Of a stretch of 44,539 bases of DNA, positions 1 to 8,430 are shown one piece after another. Numbering within the stretch: the first letter of the stretch is position 1; every line of letters begins with the position of its first letter. Position numbers and translations under genes: made by a program. Source of the DNA: Sphingobium sp. YR768 (GTDB lineage Bacteria; Pseudomonadota; Alphaproteobacteria; Sphingomonadales; Sphingomonadaceae); the NCBI RefSeq assembly GCF_900111125.1, contig NZ_FOGE01000034.1, forward strand, positions 1 to 44,539, given 5' to 3'. The notes under the pieces were generated by a model. That model worked only from the letters and a program-made list of their open reading frames with translations. It ran no database searches and had not been told where the DNA came from.

Positions 1-94
1 CATCGGATCGCTGCTCGATGCTTTCAGTCCCGCAGAATGCCGCAAATATCTCATCAATTCCGGATACGGATCAATCTGATGTCATCCGACTCTA
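1..94. repeat. Left copy of 94-bp terminal inverted repeat (probable IS end)
   Basis: Bases 1-94 are an exact reverse complement of 44445-44538, and identity stops abruptly after CTCTA at base 94. Both copies meet flanking DNA at a TA dinucleotide, which suits a TA-targeting insertion sequence (IS630 or IS5-like). The family is not identified. A short frame starting at 54 and running left off the window could be the first codons of a transposase, but this is only a guess. Confidence 0.75.
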
Positions 95-151
95 GCATCG
101 CCTGCGCCGAAAGGTTGGGATAGCCCCTTTCTCGACACGCGGGACAAAGAT

Positions 152-177
152 GGGGCCGCTCCGACCAGAGCAGCCCC
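152..177 (-). terminator. Probable Rho-independent terminator of the flavin monooxygenase gene
   Basis: On the minus strand, about 30 bases past the stop at 207, GGGGCTGCTC and GAGCGGCCCC form a 10-bp stem with one mismatch and a 6-base loop, followed by a weak T-rich stretch (ATCTTTG). No other gene reads into it. Confidence 0.5.
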
Positions 178-206
178 CTTTCATGATCTGGCGGGGAACT
201 CCGCGA

Positions 207-1556
207 TCAGGCGGCGCTTTTCGCCTCTCGCGCGGCGGTGTAGCGATTGTCCGGCTCCGGCAGGCCCAGATGCGCGCGGAAAGTCGTGCCTTCATAATCC
301 GTGCGGAACAGGCCGCGCGCCTGAAGGATCGGGATCACCTTGTCGACAAATTGCTCCAGTTGGCCCGGGAGCGGTTCGAACAGGACGAAGCCGTCGGCCG
401 CGCCGCTTTCGAACCAGGCCTGCAACCGGTCGGCAACCGTCTCGGGCGACCCGACAAAGGCGCCGCGCGGCGTGGCCAGCCGCTCGGCGATTTGGCGCAG
501 GGTCAGATTTTCCGCCCGCACCTCCGCCAATATGCGCAGCGTGCCGCTCTGCTGGCTGTTGAGGCCGATATGCTCGACATCCGGGAAGGGCGCATCGAGA
601 TCATATTGCCGGAAATCATGGTCGTTGAAGGTGCGCGACAGATAGCCAAGGCCGGTGTCGATCGATTCCAGCGCGGCGAGTTCGCGATAGCGTGCGTCCG
701 CCTCCGCATCCGTATCGCCGACGATCGGCGCGATGCCGGGCAGGATGAACAGCTTGTCCGCGTCCCGGCCAAAGCCCTTCGCCCGCGCCTTCACATCGGC
801 ATAATAGGCCTGGCCGTCTTCCTGCGTGGCGGCGTGGGTGAAGATCACCTCCGCCCGGCGCGCGGCGAAGCTGCGGCCGTCGTCCGACGCGCCCGCCTGG
901 AAGATGACCGGCTGGCCCTGCGGCGTGCGCTTGATGTTCAGCGGCCCGCGCACCTGGAAATGCTCGCCCTTATGGTCGAGGCGGTGGAGCCTGTCGGGAT
1001 CGACGAACTGCCCCGTCTCTTTGTCAGCGACATGGGCGCCCGCTTCCCAGCTATCCCACAGCCCCTGCACCACATCCAGATATTCCGCCGCGATGCGATA
1101 GCGCACGGCATGGGCCGGATGCTCGGTCTTGCTGAAATTGGCGGCGGTATCGCCCAGCCAGCTGGTCACGACGTTCCAGCCGGCCCGCCCGCCGCTCAGA
1201 TGATCGAGCGAGGCGAACTGGCGTGCGACGTTGAAGGGTTCGGAATAGCTGACCGTCAGGGTCGCGACCAGACCGATGCGCGACGTCGTCGCCGCCAGCG
1301 CCGACAGGATCGTGATCGGCTCGAACCGGTTGAGATAATGCGGGCTGGATTTCTCGTTGATGGAAAGGCTGTCGGCCACGAACAGGAAATCGAACTTGCC
1401 GCGTTCCGCGCTGGCCGCCTGCTGCTGATAATGGGACAAGCTGGTGCTGGCATTGCCATCGCGGTCGGGATGCCGCCAGTCGTTCCAGGTGCGTCCCACG
1501 CCGTGCAGGATGAAACCAAGCTTGATGTGCCGCTGCCCTAATATCTGCTCTGTCAT
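207..1556 (-). CDS. LLM-class FMN-dependent monooxygenase (NtaA/SnaA/DszA type)
   Basis: 449 aa. It begins with a basic N-terminal beta strand (KLGFILHGVG) followed by the TIM-barrel pattern of the bacterial luciferase-like family. Family landmarks are FDFLFVADSL near residue 55, RIGLVATLTVSYSEPFNVAR near 92-111, and the SGGRAGWNVVTS segment near 121, which typifies the NtaA/SnaA/SoxA/DszA branch. These enzymes use FMNH2 from a separate reductase to oxygenate aminopolycarboxylates, sulfur heterocycles or alkylated compounds. The substrate cannot be read from sequence, and no flavin reductase or sulfonate transporter lies nearby. It is cytoplasmic with no signal peptide. The ATG at 1556 is preceded by a weak AAGG. 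It looks like a single-gene transcript ending at the hairpin at 152-177. Confidence 0.9.
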   Translation of the reverse strand: MTEQILGQRHIKLGFILHGVGRTWNDWRHPDRDGNASTSLSHYQQQAASAERGKFDFLFVADSLSINEKSSPHYLNRFEPITILSALAATTSRIGLVATLTVSYSEPFNVARQFASLDHLSGGRAGWNVVTSWLGDTAANFSKTEHPAHAVRYRIAAEYLDVVQGLWDSWEAGAHVADKETGQFVDPDRLHRLDHKGEHFQVRGPLNIKRTPQGQPVIFQAGASDDGRSFAARRAEVIFTHAATQEDGQAYYADVKARAKGFGRDADKLFILPGIAPIVGDTDAEADARYRELAALESIDTGLGYLSRTFNDHDFRQYDLDAPFPDVEHIGLNSQQSGTLRILAEVRAENLTLRQIAERLATPRGAFVGSPETVADRLQAWFESGAADGFVLFEPLPGQLEQFVDKVIPILQARGLFRTDYEGTTFRAHLGLPEPDNRYTAAREAKSAA

Positions 1557-1662
1557 GGACCTTGCCTTTCGATCTGATCTTGGACCGAAGGCTAGGCCGC
1601 CGCAAAGGCTGCTTCCAATGCGTTATGGTGGACCCGTTATGAGTTGAGCAAAAGGACCAGCG

Positions 1663-1833
1663 TCAGGATTTGGATTTCGGGCCTTCCTGCTTGGCCTTGT
1701 GCGCGGCCAGCAGCGCATCGATTTCAACAATGCGCAGACGCTGTGGGGTGTCCTTCGCCAAGCCCTTCAGCCGGCATTCGGCCCAGAGCGAACGCCGTTC
1801 GGCGGTAAGGGCCTTTAAATAGAGGTCGGCCAT
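1663..1833 (-). CDS. Small uncharacterised basic protein (56 aa)
   Basis: ATG at 1833 to TGA at 1663 encodes 56 residues: MADLYLKALTAERR near the start, RLRIVEIDALLAAHKAK in the middle and a Lys/Ser-rich tail ending KSKS. It is charged, probably helical, and has no signal peptide or cysteine pair. Minus-strand GGAAATGGGA upstream gives a modest ribosome-binding site. Codon use (GCC, CTG, CGG, GAA) matches the neighbours, which supports real coding. It lies between two minus-strand genes, with the 26-bp palindrome at 1884-1950 upstream. Function unknown. Confidence 0.55.
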   Translation of the reverse strand: MADLYLKALTAERRSLWAECRLKGLAKDTPQRLRIVEIDALLAAHKAKQEGPKSKS

Positions 1834-1883
1834 GATGATCCCATTTCCTTCTGGACTGTGATGACTTTGCTCTGACCCACACT

Positions 1884-1950
1884 GTCATTGCGAGCGCAGC
1901 GAAGCAATCTATGGCGCAGCATTGGATTGCTTCGCTGCGCTCGCAATGAC
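1884..1950. repeat. Perfect 26-bp inverted repeat (REP-like palindrome)
   Basis: Arms 1884-1909 and 1925-1950 are exact reverse complements separated by 15 bases. The left arm starts GTCATTGCGAGCGCAGCGAA. It is intergenic, downstream of typA and upstream of the 56-aa gene. Sequences of this sort are commonly scattered through alphaproteobacterial genomes. Confidence 0.8.
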
Positions 1951-1980
1951 GATTCAAATTGTTATCGTCACGCTCTGACG

Positions 1981-2016
1981 GAAAAGGGCCGGCGCCTCGC
2001 GACACCGGCCCTTTTC
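1981..2016 (-). terminator. Rho-independent terminator of typA
   Basis: GAAAAGGGCCGG (1981-1992) pairs perfectly with CCGGCCCTTTTC (2005-2016), a 12-bp stem with a 12-base loop and a T run on the minus strand. It lies 20 bases past the typA stop. Symmetry would let it work in both directions. Confidence 0.8.
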
Positions 2017-2035
2017 GAAACTTGTCTACCTTAAA

Positions 2036-3853
2036 TCAGGCGGCCTTCGAACGGCTCATGCGCTTGCGCTCGTTCGGGTCCAGGTAGCGCTTGCGCAGAC
2101 GGATGGTCTTGGGCGTCACTTCGACCATTTCATCATCGTCGATATAGGCGATCGCCTGTTCCAGCGTAGCCTTCTTCGGCGGGGTCAGGCGAACGGTGTC
2201 GTCCTTGCCGCTGGCGCGGAAGTTGGTCAGCGCCTTCGACTTCATCGGGTTGACTTCCAGATCTTCCGGCTTGGCGTTCTCGCCGACGATCATGCCTTCA
2301 TACAGCGCTTCGCCCACGCCCACGAACAGGATGCCGCGTTCTTCCAGCGGACCCAGCGCATAGGCATTGGCTTCGCCAGCGCCGTTGGAGATCAGCACGC
2401 CGTTCTTGCGGCCTTCGATCTTGCCCTTGTGGGGGCCGTACTTCTCGAACAGGCGGTTCATGATGCCCGTGCCGCGCGTGTCGGACAGGAATTCGCCATG
2501 ATAGCCGATCAGGCCGCGCGAGGGCGCGGAGAAGGTGATGCGGGTCTTGCCGCCGCCAGAGGGACGCATGTCGGTCATTTCCGCCTTGCGGATGTTCATC
2601 TTGTCGACGACCGTACCGGAAAATTCATCGTCCACGTCGATGACGACGGTTTCATAAGGCTCGGTCTTGGCGCCATTTTCGTCTTCGCCGAACAGCACGC
2701 GCGGACGCGAGATGCCCAGTTCAAAGCCTTCGCGGCGCATGGTTTCGATCAGAACGCCCAGCTGCAATTCGCCACGGCCGGCGACTTCGAAGCTGTCCTT
2801 GTCTTCCGATTCGGTCACCTTGATGGCGACGTTCGATTCGGCTTCGCGGGCCAGACGATCGCGGATCATGCGGCTCGTCACCTTGCTGCCTTCGCGGCCC
2901 GCCATCGGCGAATCGTTCACGGCAAAGCGCATCGACAGGGTCGGCGGATCGATCGGCTGGGCCTGGATCGGTTCGCTGACGGCGGTGTCGCAGATGGTGT
3001 TGGCCACGGTCGCAACGGCCAGACCGGCCAGCGAAATGATGTCGCCAGCCTTGGCTTCATCCACAGGCACGCGGTCCAGACCCTGGAACGACATGATCTT
3101 CGACGCGCGGCCGGTTTCGATGACGTTGCCGTCCATGTCGAGCGCGTGGATCGGCTGGTTGACCTTGACCGTGCCCGACTGGACGCGGCCGGTCAGGATA
3201 CGACCCAGGAAGTTGTCGCGGTCGAGCAGCGTGACGAGGAAGCTGAACGGTGCGTCCTGATCCAGCGACGGCGCGGGCACATGGTCCACGATCTTCTGGA
3301 ACAGCGGCTCCAGCGTGCCTTCGCGGCGCTGCGGGTCTTCGCTGGCATAGCCGTTACGGCCCGATGCGTAGAGGACCGGGAAGTCGAGCTGTTCGTCATT
3401 GGCTTCCAGCGTCACGAACAGGTCGAACACTTCGTCCAGCACTTCCTGGATGCGCTCGTCGGGACGGTCGACCTTGTTGACGACGACGATGGGCTTGAGG
3501 CCCAGCGCCAGCGCCTTGCCGGTCACGAACTTGGTCTGCGGCATCGCGCCTTCCGACGAATCGACCAGCAGGATCACGCCGTCGACCATCGAGAGGATGC
3601 GCTCCACTTCGCCGCCGAAGTCGGCGTGGCCGGGCGTGTCGACGATGTTGATGCGGGTGCCGTTCCATTCGACCGAGGTGGGCTTCGCCAATATGGTGAT
3701 GCCCCGCTCCTTTTCCAGGTCGTTGCTGTCCATGGCGCGTTCTTCGACGCGCTGGTTGTCGCGGAAGGTGCCGGACTGGCGGAAAAGCTGGTCGACGAGG
3801 GTGGTCTTGCCATGGTCGACGTGCGCGATGATCGCGATATTACGCAGGGACAT
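2036..3853 (-). CDS. typA: Translational GTPase TypA/BipA
   Basis: 605 aa, the usual length. It starts MSLRNIAIIAHVDHGKTTL, giving the G1 loop at about residues 12-19. RGITI at switch I, DTPGHADFGGE (G3) and NKVDRP (G4) follow. Domain II, an EF-G-like domain III with AGRGELQLGVLIETMRREGFE, and a BipA-specific C-terminal domain with RGLIGYHGEFLSDTRGTG complete the family order. BipA acts on the ribosome, aiding 50S assembly and stress-related translation. The frame stays open for 31 codons upstream, but the conserved start is the ATG at 3853. It is transcribed divergently from the exported PLP enzyme gene and ends at the hairpin at 1981-2016. Confidence 0.97.
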   Translation of the reverse strand: MSLRNIAIIAHVDHGKTTLVDQLFRQSGTFRDNQRVEERAMDSNDLEKERGITILAKPTSVEWNGTRINIVDTPGHADFGGEVERILSMVDGVILLVDSSEGAMPQTKFVTGKALALGLKPIVVVNKVDRPDERIQEVLDEVFDLFVTLEANDEQLDFPVLYASGRNGYASEDPQRREGTLEPLFQKIVDHVPAPSLDQDAPFSFLVTLLDRDNFLGRILTGRVQSGTVKVNQPIHALDMDGNVIETGRASKIMSFQGLDRVPVDEAKAGDIISLAGLAVATVANTICDTAVSEPIQAQPIDPPTLSMRFAVNDSPMAGREGSKVTSRMIRDRLAREAESNVAIKVTESEDKDSFEVAGRGELQLGVLIETMRREGFELGISRPRVLFGEDENGAKTEPYETVVIDVDDEFSGTVVDKMNIRKAEMTDMRPSGGGKTRITFSAPSRGLIGYHGEFLSDTRGTGIMNRLFEKYGPHKGKIEGRKNGVLISNGAGEANAYALGPLEERGILFVGVGEALYEGMIVGENAKPEDLEVNPMKSKALTNFRASGKDDTVRLTPPKKATLEQAIAYIDDDEMVEVTPKTIRLRKRYLDPNERKRMSRSKAA

Positions 3854-4008
3854 ATTGTGCCTTCGGGATTCGGGTTCTCCCGGCCGGCACCACGCCTGTC
3901 CAGGACTATCGGGCGCGCCCCTACAGGAAATGATGCGATGCGGCAAGGGTCGGGTGGCGGATCGCCCTGCCCGATCCGTCCATCCCTGTGTCCAAGAAGG
4001 AGACGCCC

Positions 4009-5241
4009 ATGACCGACAGCCCGCTGATCAGCCGCCGCACCCTGATGCAGGCCGCGGCCATCGCGGCCCCGCTGGCGCTGACGCCCGGCATGCTGAGCGC
4101 AGCCGGCAAGCCCGCGCTGCGCGACGCCATGCTGCTCGACCCGGCGATCCGCTATTTCAACGCCGCCAATATCGCACCGACCTTCCGCAGCGTGGCGGCG
4201 GTGCATGAAAGCGAAACCCGCGCCTTCCAGATGGACCCGTCGGTCGAGCGCCGCGCCCTCTATCCCAAGGCGGCCGATGCACTGCGCGCCCGAATCGCCG
4301 CGCGGCTGAATGTCACGGCGCAGGAAATCGCGCTGGTCCGCAATAGCAGCGAAGCGAACACCGTCGCCGTGCGCGGGCTGGCGCTCAAGGCTGGCGACCG
4401 GATCATCCTGACCGACCATAATCATCCCTCGACGTGGGATAGCTGGAAATTGCGGGCGGAGCGCGAAGGGCTGGACCTGCATGTCGTGTCGGTGCCGGTC
4501 GACGCCAAATCGCCGCAGCTATTGTTCGACAGCATCGCCGCCGCCGTGTCGCCCAATACGAAAGCGATCTTCCTCTCCCATATGAGCAATATCACCGGCA
4601 TAATCTATCCGGTCGCGGAGATTGCGAAGCTGGCGCAGGCGAAGAATATCTGGCTGCATGCCGATGGCGCGCAGACCTTCGGCTGGATGCAGCTCGATCT
4701 CGCGGCGCTGGGCGTGGACAGCTATTCGGGCAGCACGCATAAATGGCTGATGGGGCCGCTGGAAGGCGGCATGCTCTATGTGAAGCAGGAACGGCAGGCG
4801 GAACTCCAGCCGATCATGATGAGCCATGGCTATTGGCTGACCGACGAAGCGAACCTGAACACCGCCCAGAAATATGAAATTTCGGGCCAGCGCGACGACC
4901 CCAAGCTGATGGCGATCGCCGCGACGCTGGACGTGCTGGACGGCGTGGGCGACGCGGCGATGGATCAGGCCGTGCGCCAGCGTGCAGCCTCCATGCGGCA
5001 GGCGATCGCGGGCGTTTCCGGCACCCGCCTGTTCGGTAGCGGCGCGGCGGCAATCACCGGCCCGGTCATCACCGTCGCCTTCCCCGGCAAGGACGTGACT
5101 GCTCTTCGCGCGAAACTGTGGCAGGCGAAGATCGCCACCGCCGCATCGAAACTGGAAGGCGGCGCCATCCGCTTCTCCCCACATATCTATAATAGCGACG
5201 ATGATGTGGCTGCGGCGATCGAGGGGCTAAGGCGGGGTTGA
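4009..5241 (+). CDS. Tat-exported class V aminotransferase-fold PLP enzyme
   Basis: 410 aa. The ATG at 4009 follows AAGGAG at 3997-4002 with ideal spacing, so it is preferred to an in-frame GTG at 3988. The N-terminus ISRRTLMQAAAIAAPLAL is a twin-arginine signal with an alanine-rich core. The rest is a fold-type I PLP enzyme of the isopenicillin-N-epimerase/cysteine-desulfurase-like class V group. HADGAQTFGW (about 217-226) holds the cofactor Asp219, and YSGSTHKWLMGP (about 239-250) holds the Schiff-base Lys245. RFSPHIYNSDDDV near the C-terminus is the usual Arg-containing segment. Known relatives act on amino acids, but the reaction here cannot be deduced. Export of a folded PLP enzyme fits the Tat route. 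It stands alone, followed by a palindromic repeat. Confidence 0.85.
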   Translation: MTDSPLISRRTLMQAAAIAAPLALTPGMLSAAGKPALRDAMLLDPAIRYFNAANIAPTFRSVAAVHESETRAFQMDPSVERRALYPKAADALRARIAARLNVTAQEIALVRNSSEANTVAVRGLALKAGDRIILTDHNHPSTWDSWKLRAEREGLDLHVVSVPVDAKSPQLLFDSIAAAVSPNTKAIFLSHMSNITGIIYPVAEIAKLAQAKNIWLHADGAQTFGWMQLDLAALGVDSYSGSTHKWLMGPLEGGMLYVKQERQAELQPIMMSHGYWLTDEANLNTAQKYEISGQRDDPKLMAIAATLDVLDGVGDAAMDQAVRQRAASMRQAIAGVSGTRLFGSGAAAITGPVITVAFPGKDVTALRAKLWQAKIATAASKLEGGAIRFSPHIYNSDDDVAAAIEGLRRG

Positions 5242-5243
5242 GG

Positions 5244-5424
5244 CTCCTCCTCCCTTGTGGGGGAGAAGGATATGAAGCCTTATCGCATAGCGACTAGGCG
5301 GAGTTAGATGAGGGGGATTGGCGCGATGTCGCCTTATTCCGGCGACGCTGCATCCCCCTCACCAGCTACGACTAGGCAGCAAGCTGCGAAGTCTGCGCAG
5401 CCCTCTCCCCAAGGGGGGAGAGGG
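5244..5424. repeat. Intergenic palindromic repeat, CTCCTCCC / CCCTCTCCCC family
   Basis: This gene-free stretch between the PLP enzyme and the S10 peptidase holds several dyads. GATGAGGGGGAT pairs with ATCCCCCTCA around 5308-5361. At the far end CCCTCTCCCC and GGGGGGAGAGGG form a hairpin at 5401-5424. A similar CTCCCTTGTGGGGGAG hairpin sits at the near end. Short frames across it look non-coding. It probably also acts as a transcription end for the upstream gene. Confidence 0.65.
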
Positions 5425-5540
5425 ATCAAAGCCCCCTTGCTTTACACCAGTCAAATTGCCCCTTGCCCCACGGGTCGACCTTTCTATGGTGCGGCGCGTC
5501 GCCAATAATATAGCATATCCCTGCAAGGAGCCTTCCCCCC

Positions 5541-7091
5541 ATGCGGTTTGCCGCCACCCTTTCCTTCGCCTCCCTCATCGCCCTCGCCGCCCCGGCCCTC
5601 GCGCAGAAGGACGCGCCCGACGCCGCGAAACAACATGCCGACAAGATCGCCGGAGAGGTCGCCGCCAACTGGGCCAGCGCCCCGGTCGAGGAAGTGACGC
5701 AGAGCAGCAAGGGCACCGCCCATGTCGATGGCAAGGCGATCCCCTACACCCAGACCGCCGGCACGCTCACCATCCGCGATGCCCAGGGCAAGCCGGTCGC
5801 CAGCATGTTCTACACCGCCTACACGGCCGAAGGTAAGAACCGCCCCGTCACCTTCCTCTATAATGGCGGCCCCGGTTCCTCCTCGCTGTGGCTGCGCATG
5901 GGCAGCTTTGCGCCGGAACATGTGCGCACCGGCAATCCCGAAGCGGTCAGGCCCGCCCCTTTCGACGTCGGCCCGAATAATGACAGCCTGATCGGCAGCA
6001 CCGACATGGTCTATCTCGACACGATCGGGTCGGGCTATTCGCGCATATTGGGCGATGCGAAGCCGTCCGACTTCTACAGCGTCGATGGCGATGTAGATGC
6101 CTTTGCCAAGGCGATCATCCGTTACACGACGAAAAATGGCCGCTGGGCATCCCCCAAATATATTTTCGGCGAAAGCTATGGCACGACCCGGTCGGGCGCA
6201 CTCGCCTATCAACTCGAAGATCGCGGGCTGGCGCTGAACGGCGTGGTGCTGCTGTCGTCGATCATGAATTACGGCATCCGCCAGTCGGGCTTCGATGCGA
6301 TCCATGTCGGCTATCTGCCCAGCTATGCCGCGACCGCCTGGTATCATAACCGCGTCCCCGGCGGCCGCCCCGCCAGCCTGGAAGCCTTTATCGAGGAAGC
6401 CCGCATCTTCGCCAACGGTCCCTATGCCACGGCGCTGCTCAAGGGATCCGACCTCAGCGCGGAAGAGACGGATCAGATCGCCCAGCAATTGAGCCGCTTC
6501 ACCGGCCTGTCGGTCGATTATCTCAAGCGCGCCAATCTGCGCGTCAGCCTGTCCCGTTTCCGCAAGGAATTGCTGCGTGACGGGCATGAGACGATCGGCC
6601 GTTTCGACAGCCGCTACAAGGGCATTGATGCCGACGCAGCGGGCGAGGAACCGGAATTCGACCCGTCCAGCACCGGCATCACCGGCCTTTATGTCGGCAG
6701 CTTCCTGGACCAGCTGACCAACAAGATCGGCTACAAGACCGACCTCGACTATCGCCTGAGCGCGCGCGAAGGCGGCGACTTCAAATGGGACTGGAGCCAT
6801 TCGCCCCCGGAAGGCGGCAAGCAGAATGTCGCCGACGTGACCGCCGACCTTTCCGCCGCGATGCGCACCAACCCGCATATGCGCGTGCTGTCCTTGAACG
6901 GCTGGTATGACATGGCAACGCCCTTCTTCTCGACCGAGCGGGACCTCAAGCACATGATGCTGGAACCGGCGCTGCGCCAGAATCTCCAGTTCAAATATTA
7001 TCCGGCGGGCCACATGGTCTATCTGAATCCGGAAGCGCTGCACCAGATGCGGCTGGATATGGAACGCTATTACGCGGAGGGCGCGCGCTAA
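5541..7091 (+). CDS. Secreted serine carboxypeptidase-like peptidase, family S10
   Basis: 516 aa. It starts at the ATG at 5541 after AAGGAG (5524-5529). A classical Sec signal peptide ends at about residue 21 (LAAPALAQ). Catalytic signatures of the S10 carboxypeptidase family are present: LYNGGPGSSSLW (about 106-117) forms the oxyanion region, FGESYGTTRSG (about 209-219) holds nucleophile Ser212, and GWYDMATPF and PAGHMVYL hold Asp457 and His491. Family members remove C-terminal residues from peptides, usually at acidic pH. A periplasmic or secreted role in peptide scavenging is inferred. It is monocistronic, ending at a 12-bp hairpin 22 bases after its stop. Confidence 0.93.
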   Translation: MRFAATLSFASLIALAAPALAQKDAPDAAKQHADKIAGEVAANWASAPVEEVTQSSKGTAHVDGKAIPYTQTAGTLTIRDAQGKPVASMFYTAYTAEGKNRPVTFLYNGGPGSSSLWLRMGSFAPEHVRTGNPEAVRPAPFDVGPNNDSLIGSTDMVYLDTIGSGYSRILGDAKPSDFYSVDGDVDAFAKAIIRYTTKNGRWASPKYIFGESYGTTRSGALAYQLEDRGLALNGVVLLSSIMNYGIRQSGFDAIHVGYLPSYAATAWYHNRVPGGRPASLEAFIEEARIFANGPYATALLKGSDLSAEETDQIAQQLSRFTGLSVDYLKRANLRVSLSRFRKELLRDGHETIGRFDSRYKGIDADAAGEEPEFDPSSTGITGLYVGSFLDQLTNKIGYKTDLDYRLSAREGGDFKWDWSHSPPEGGKQNVADVTADLSAAMRTNPHMRVLSLNGWYDMATPFFSTERDLKHMMLEPALRQNLQFKYYPAGHMVYLNPEALHQMRLDMERYYAEGAR

Positions 7092-7113
7092 CCTTCCCCT
7101 TCCCCAGGACAGT

Positions 7114-7148
7114 TGCACCCTGCCATCATATCGCCATGGCAGGGTGCA
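7114..7148 (+). terminator. Hairpin after the S10 peptidase gene
   Basis: TGCACCCTGCCA (7114-7125) and TGGCAGGGTGCA (7137-7148) are a perfect 12-bp inverted repeat with an 11-base loop, placed just after the stop. The following T run is poor, so termination strength is uncertain. Confidence 0.55.
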
Positions 7149-7237
7149 TTCGAAGCGAAGGGATGGGGTCGCGATTTCGGACGGCTGACGGAGAAAGGAG
7201 GGCGCGCTATTCTGCGCCCTCATTCACCACCTGTTCA

Positions 7238-7588
7238 ATGCCTTTCGTCTATGCCATGCCCATGATGATGAAGAGGAAGAGCCTGACTCGCTTTCTGACA
7301 CCGGCGATCACGGCCGCACTTGCCATGGCCCTGATGGCGCCCGCCGCCGACGCCGGCAATCGCCGTGACGAACAGGATGCCGCGCGCCGGGCGATGCTGG
7401 ACGGACAGGTCATGCCATTTGCCATGATCAAGCGCCGGGTCGACGCGGCCGTGAACGGCGCCACTTATGTCGGCAGCGAATTCAACCCCTCCGCCAACCG
7501 ATACCGCCTGAAATATGTGAAGGACGGCAAGGTGGTGTGGGTTGATGCCGACGGCCGGACAGGCGATATCATCGGCATGGCGCGCTGA
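7238..7588 (+). CDS. Exported PepSY-like small protein
   Basis: 116 aa from the ATG at 7238. Later in-frame ATGs at 7253 and 7262-7268 are equally possible starts, while upstream starts would run through the preceding hairpin. The N-terminus carries a basic patch and a hydrophobic stretch (FLTPAITAALAMALMAPAADA), a Sec signal. The mature part matches the PepSY fold: VMPFAMIKRRVDAAVNGATY, then YRLKYVKDGKVVWVDADG and TGDIIGM. PepSY domains inhibit or modulate proteases and often sit in operons with two-component systems. Here the gene lies 47 bases before the response regulator, so it is probably co-transcribed and may modulate or report on the signal sensed by the kinase. Confidence 0.75.
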   Translation: MPFVYAMPMMMKRKSLTRFLTPAITAALAMALMAPAADAGNRRDEQDAARRAMLDGQVMPFAMIKRRVDAAVNGATYVGSEFNPSANRYRLKYVKDGKVVWVDADGRTGDIIGMAR

Positions 7589-7635
7589 CCCGCGCGCCCG
7601 CCAGACATATTCATAACAGAAACGGACTAAGCCCC

Positions 7636-8301
7636 ATGCGCCTGCTGATCGTCGAGGATGAACCGAATCTGGGCCAGCAGCTCAGGAACACGCTGGAGGG
7701 CGCGGGCTATGCCGTGGACCTCGCCACCGATGGCGAGGATGGGCATTTCCTGGGGTCCACCGAAAGCTATGACGCGGTGGTGCTGGACCTGGGCCTGCCC
7801 ACGATCGACGGCCTGACCGTGCTGGACCGCTGGCGCAAGGAAGGCCGCGCTTTCCCTGTGCTGGTCCTCACCGCGCGTGATAGCTGGTCGGACAAGGTGG
7901 CCGGGCTGGATGCCGGCGCGGACGATTATCTCGCCAAGCCCTTCCAGAGCGAGGAACTGATCGCCCGCCTGCGCGCGCTCATCCGCCGCGCGTCCGGCAA
8001 TGCGTCGAGCGAACTGATCGCCGGCGACGTGCGGCTCGACACCCGGTCGGGCAAGGTGACGCTCAAGGGCGACCCGGTAAAGCTGACCGCACAGGAATAT
8101 AAGCTCCTCTCCTACCTGCTCCATCACAAGGGCAAGGTGGTCAGCCGCACTGAATTGATCGAACATATTTACGATCAGGATTTCGACCGCGATTCCAACA
8201 CGATCGAAGTGTTCGTGACGCGCATCCGCAAGAAATTGGGCGCCGACGTCATCACCACCATCCGCGGCCTTGGCTACAGCCTGGACGAGCCGGGGCGGTA
8301 A
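7636..8301 (+). CDS. OmpR/PhoP-family response regulator
   Basis: 221 aa. Receiver domain 1-115: acidic pair E7-D8 in VEDEP, phosphoacceptor Asp51 in VVLDLGLP, Thr79 in VLVLTA, and Lys101 in DDYLAKPF. A C-terminal winged helix (about 125-220) follows, with KLTAQEYKLLSYLLHHKGKV and a recognition-helix region SNTIEVFVTRIRKKLG. This is the OmpR/PhoP DNA-binding class. It forms a pair with the histidine kinase 129 bases downstream. Targets unknown. The gene order PepSY-regulator-kinase suggests an envelope or cation sensor of the PhoP/PhoQ type. Confidence 0.95.
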   Translation: MRLLIVEDEPNLGQQLRNTLEGAGYAVDLATDGEDGHFLGSTESYDAVVLDLGLPTIDGLTVLDRWRKEGRAFPVLVLTARDSWSDKVAGLDAGADDYLAKPFQSEELIARLRALIRRASGNASSELIAGDVRLDTRSGKVTLKGDPVKLTAQEYKLLSYLLHHKGKVVSRTELIEHIYDQDFDRDSNTIEVFVTRIRKKLGADVITTIRGLGYSLDEPGR

Positions 8302-8319
8302 TCACATCTGCCTCCTCCC

Positions 8320-8418
8320 CCGTTCGCCCTGAGCGAAGTCGAAGGGCGTGGCTGAGCGGAGGCGAAGCCACTTCGCTTCGCTCAGTGATGGGCTTCGACT
8401 TGGCTCAGCCCGAACGGG
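8320..8418. repeat. Palindromic repeat, CGTTCG..GTCGAAG family, copy 1
   Basis: The left arm 8320-8346 (CCGTTCGCCCTGAGCGAAGT, then CGAAGGG) is inverted imperfectly at 8390-8418, enclosing a further GAAGCCACTTCGCTTC dyad. The same arm recurs at 28.2, 29.4 and 36.7 kb. It fills the gap between response regulator and kinase, and a GAGGGA just past its right arm serves as the kinase ribosome-binding site. Confidence 0.8.
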
Positions 8419-8430
8419 AATGAGGGAAAT

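Noticed and set aside
92..295. 67-codon minus-strand frame at the left end
   Set aside because: It runs through the monooxygenase terminator and is Arg/Pro-rich without motifs.
2429..4012. 527-codon frame opposite typA
   Set aside because: It mirrors typA codon positions, has no family motifs and has no ribosome-binding site.
5484..7223. 579-codon frame opposite the S10 peptidase gene
   Set aside because: The sense gene has a signal peptide and complete catalytic residues, so the antisense frame is a composition artefact.
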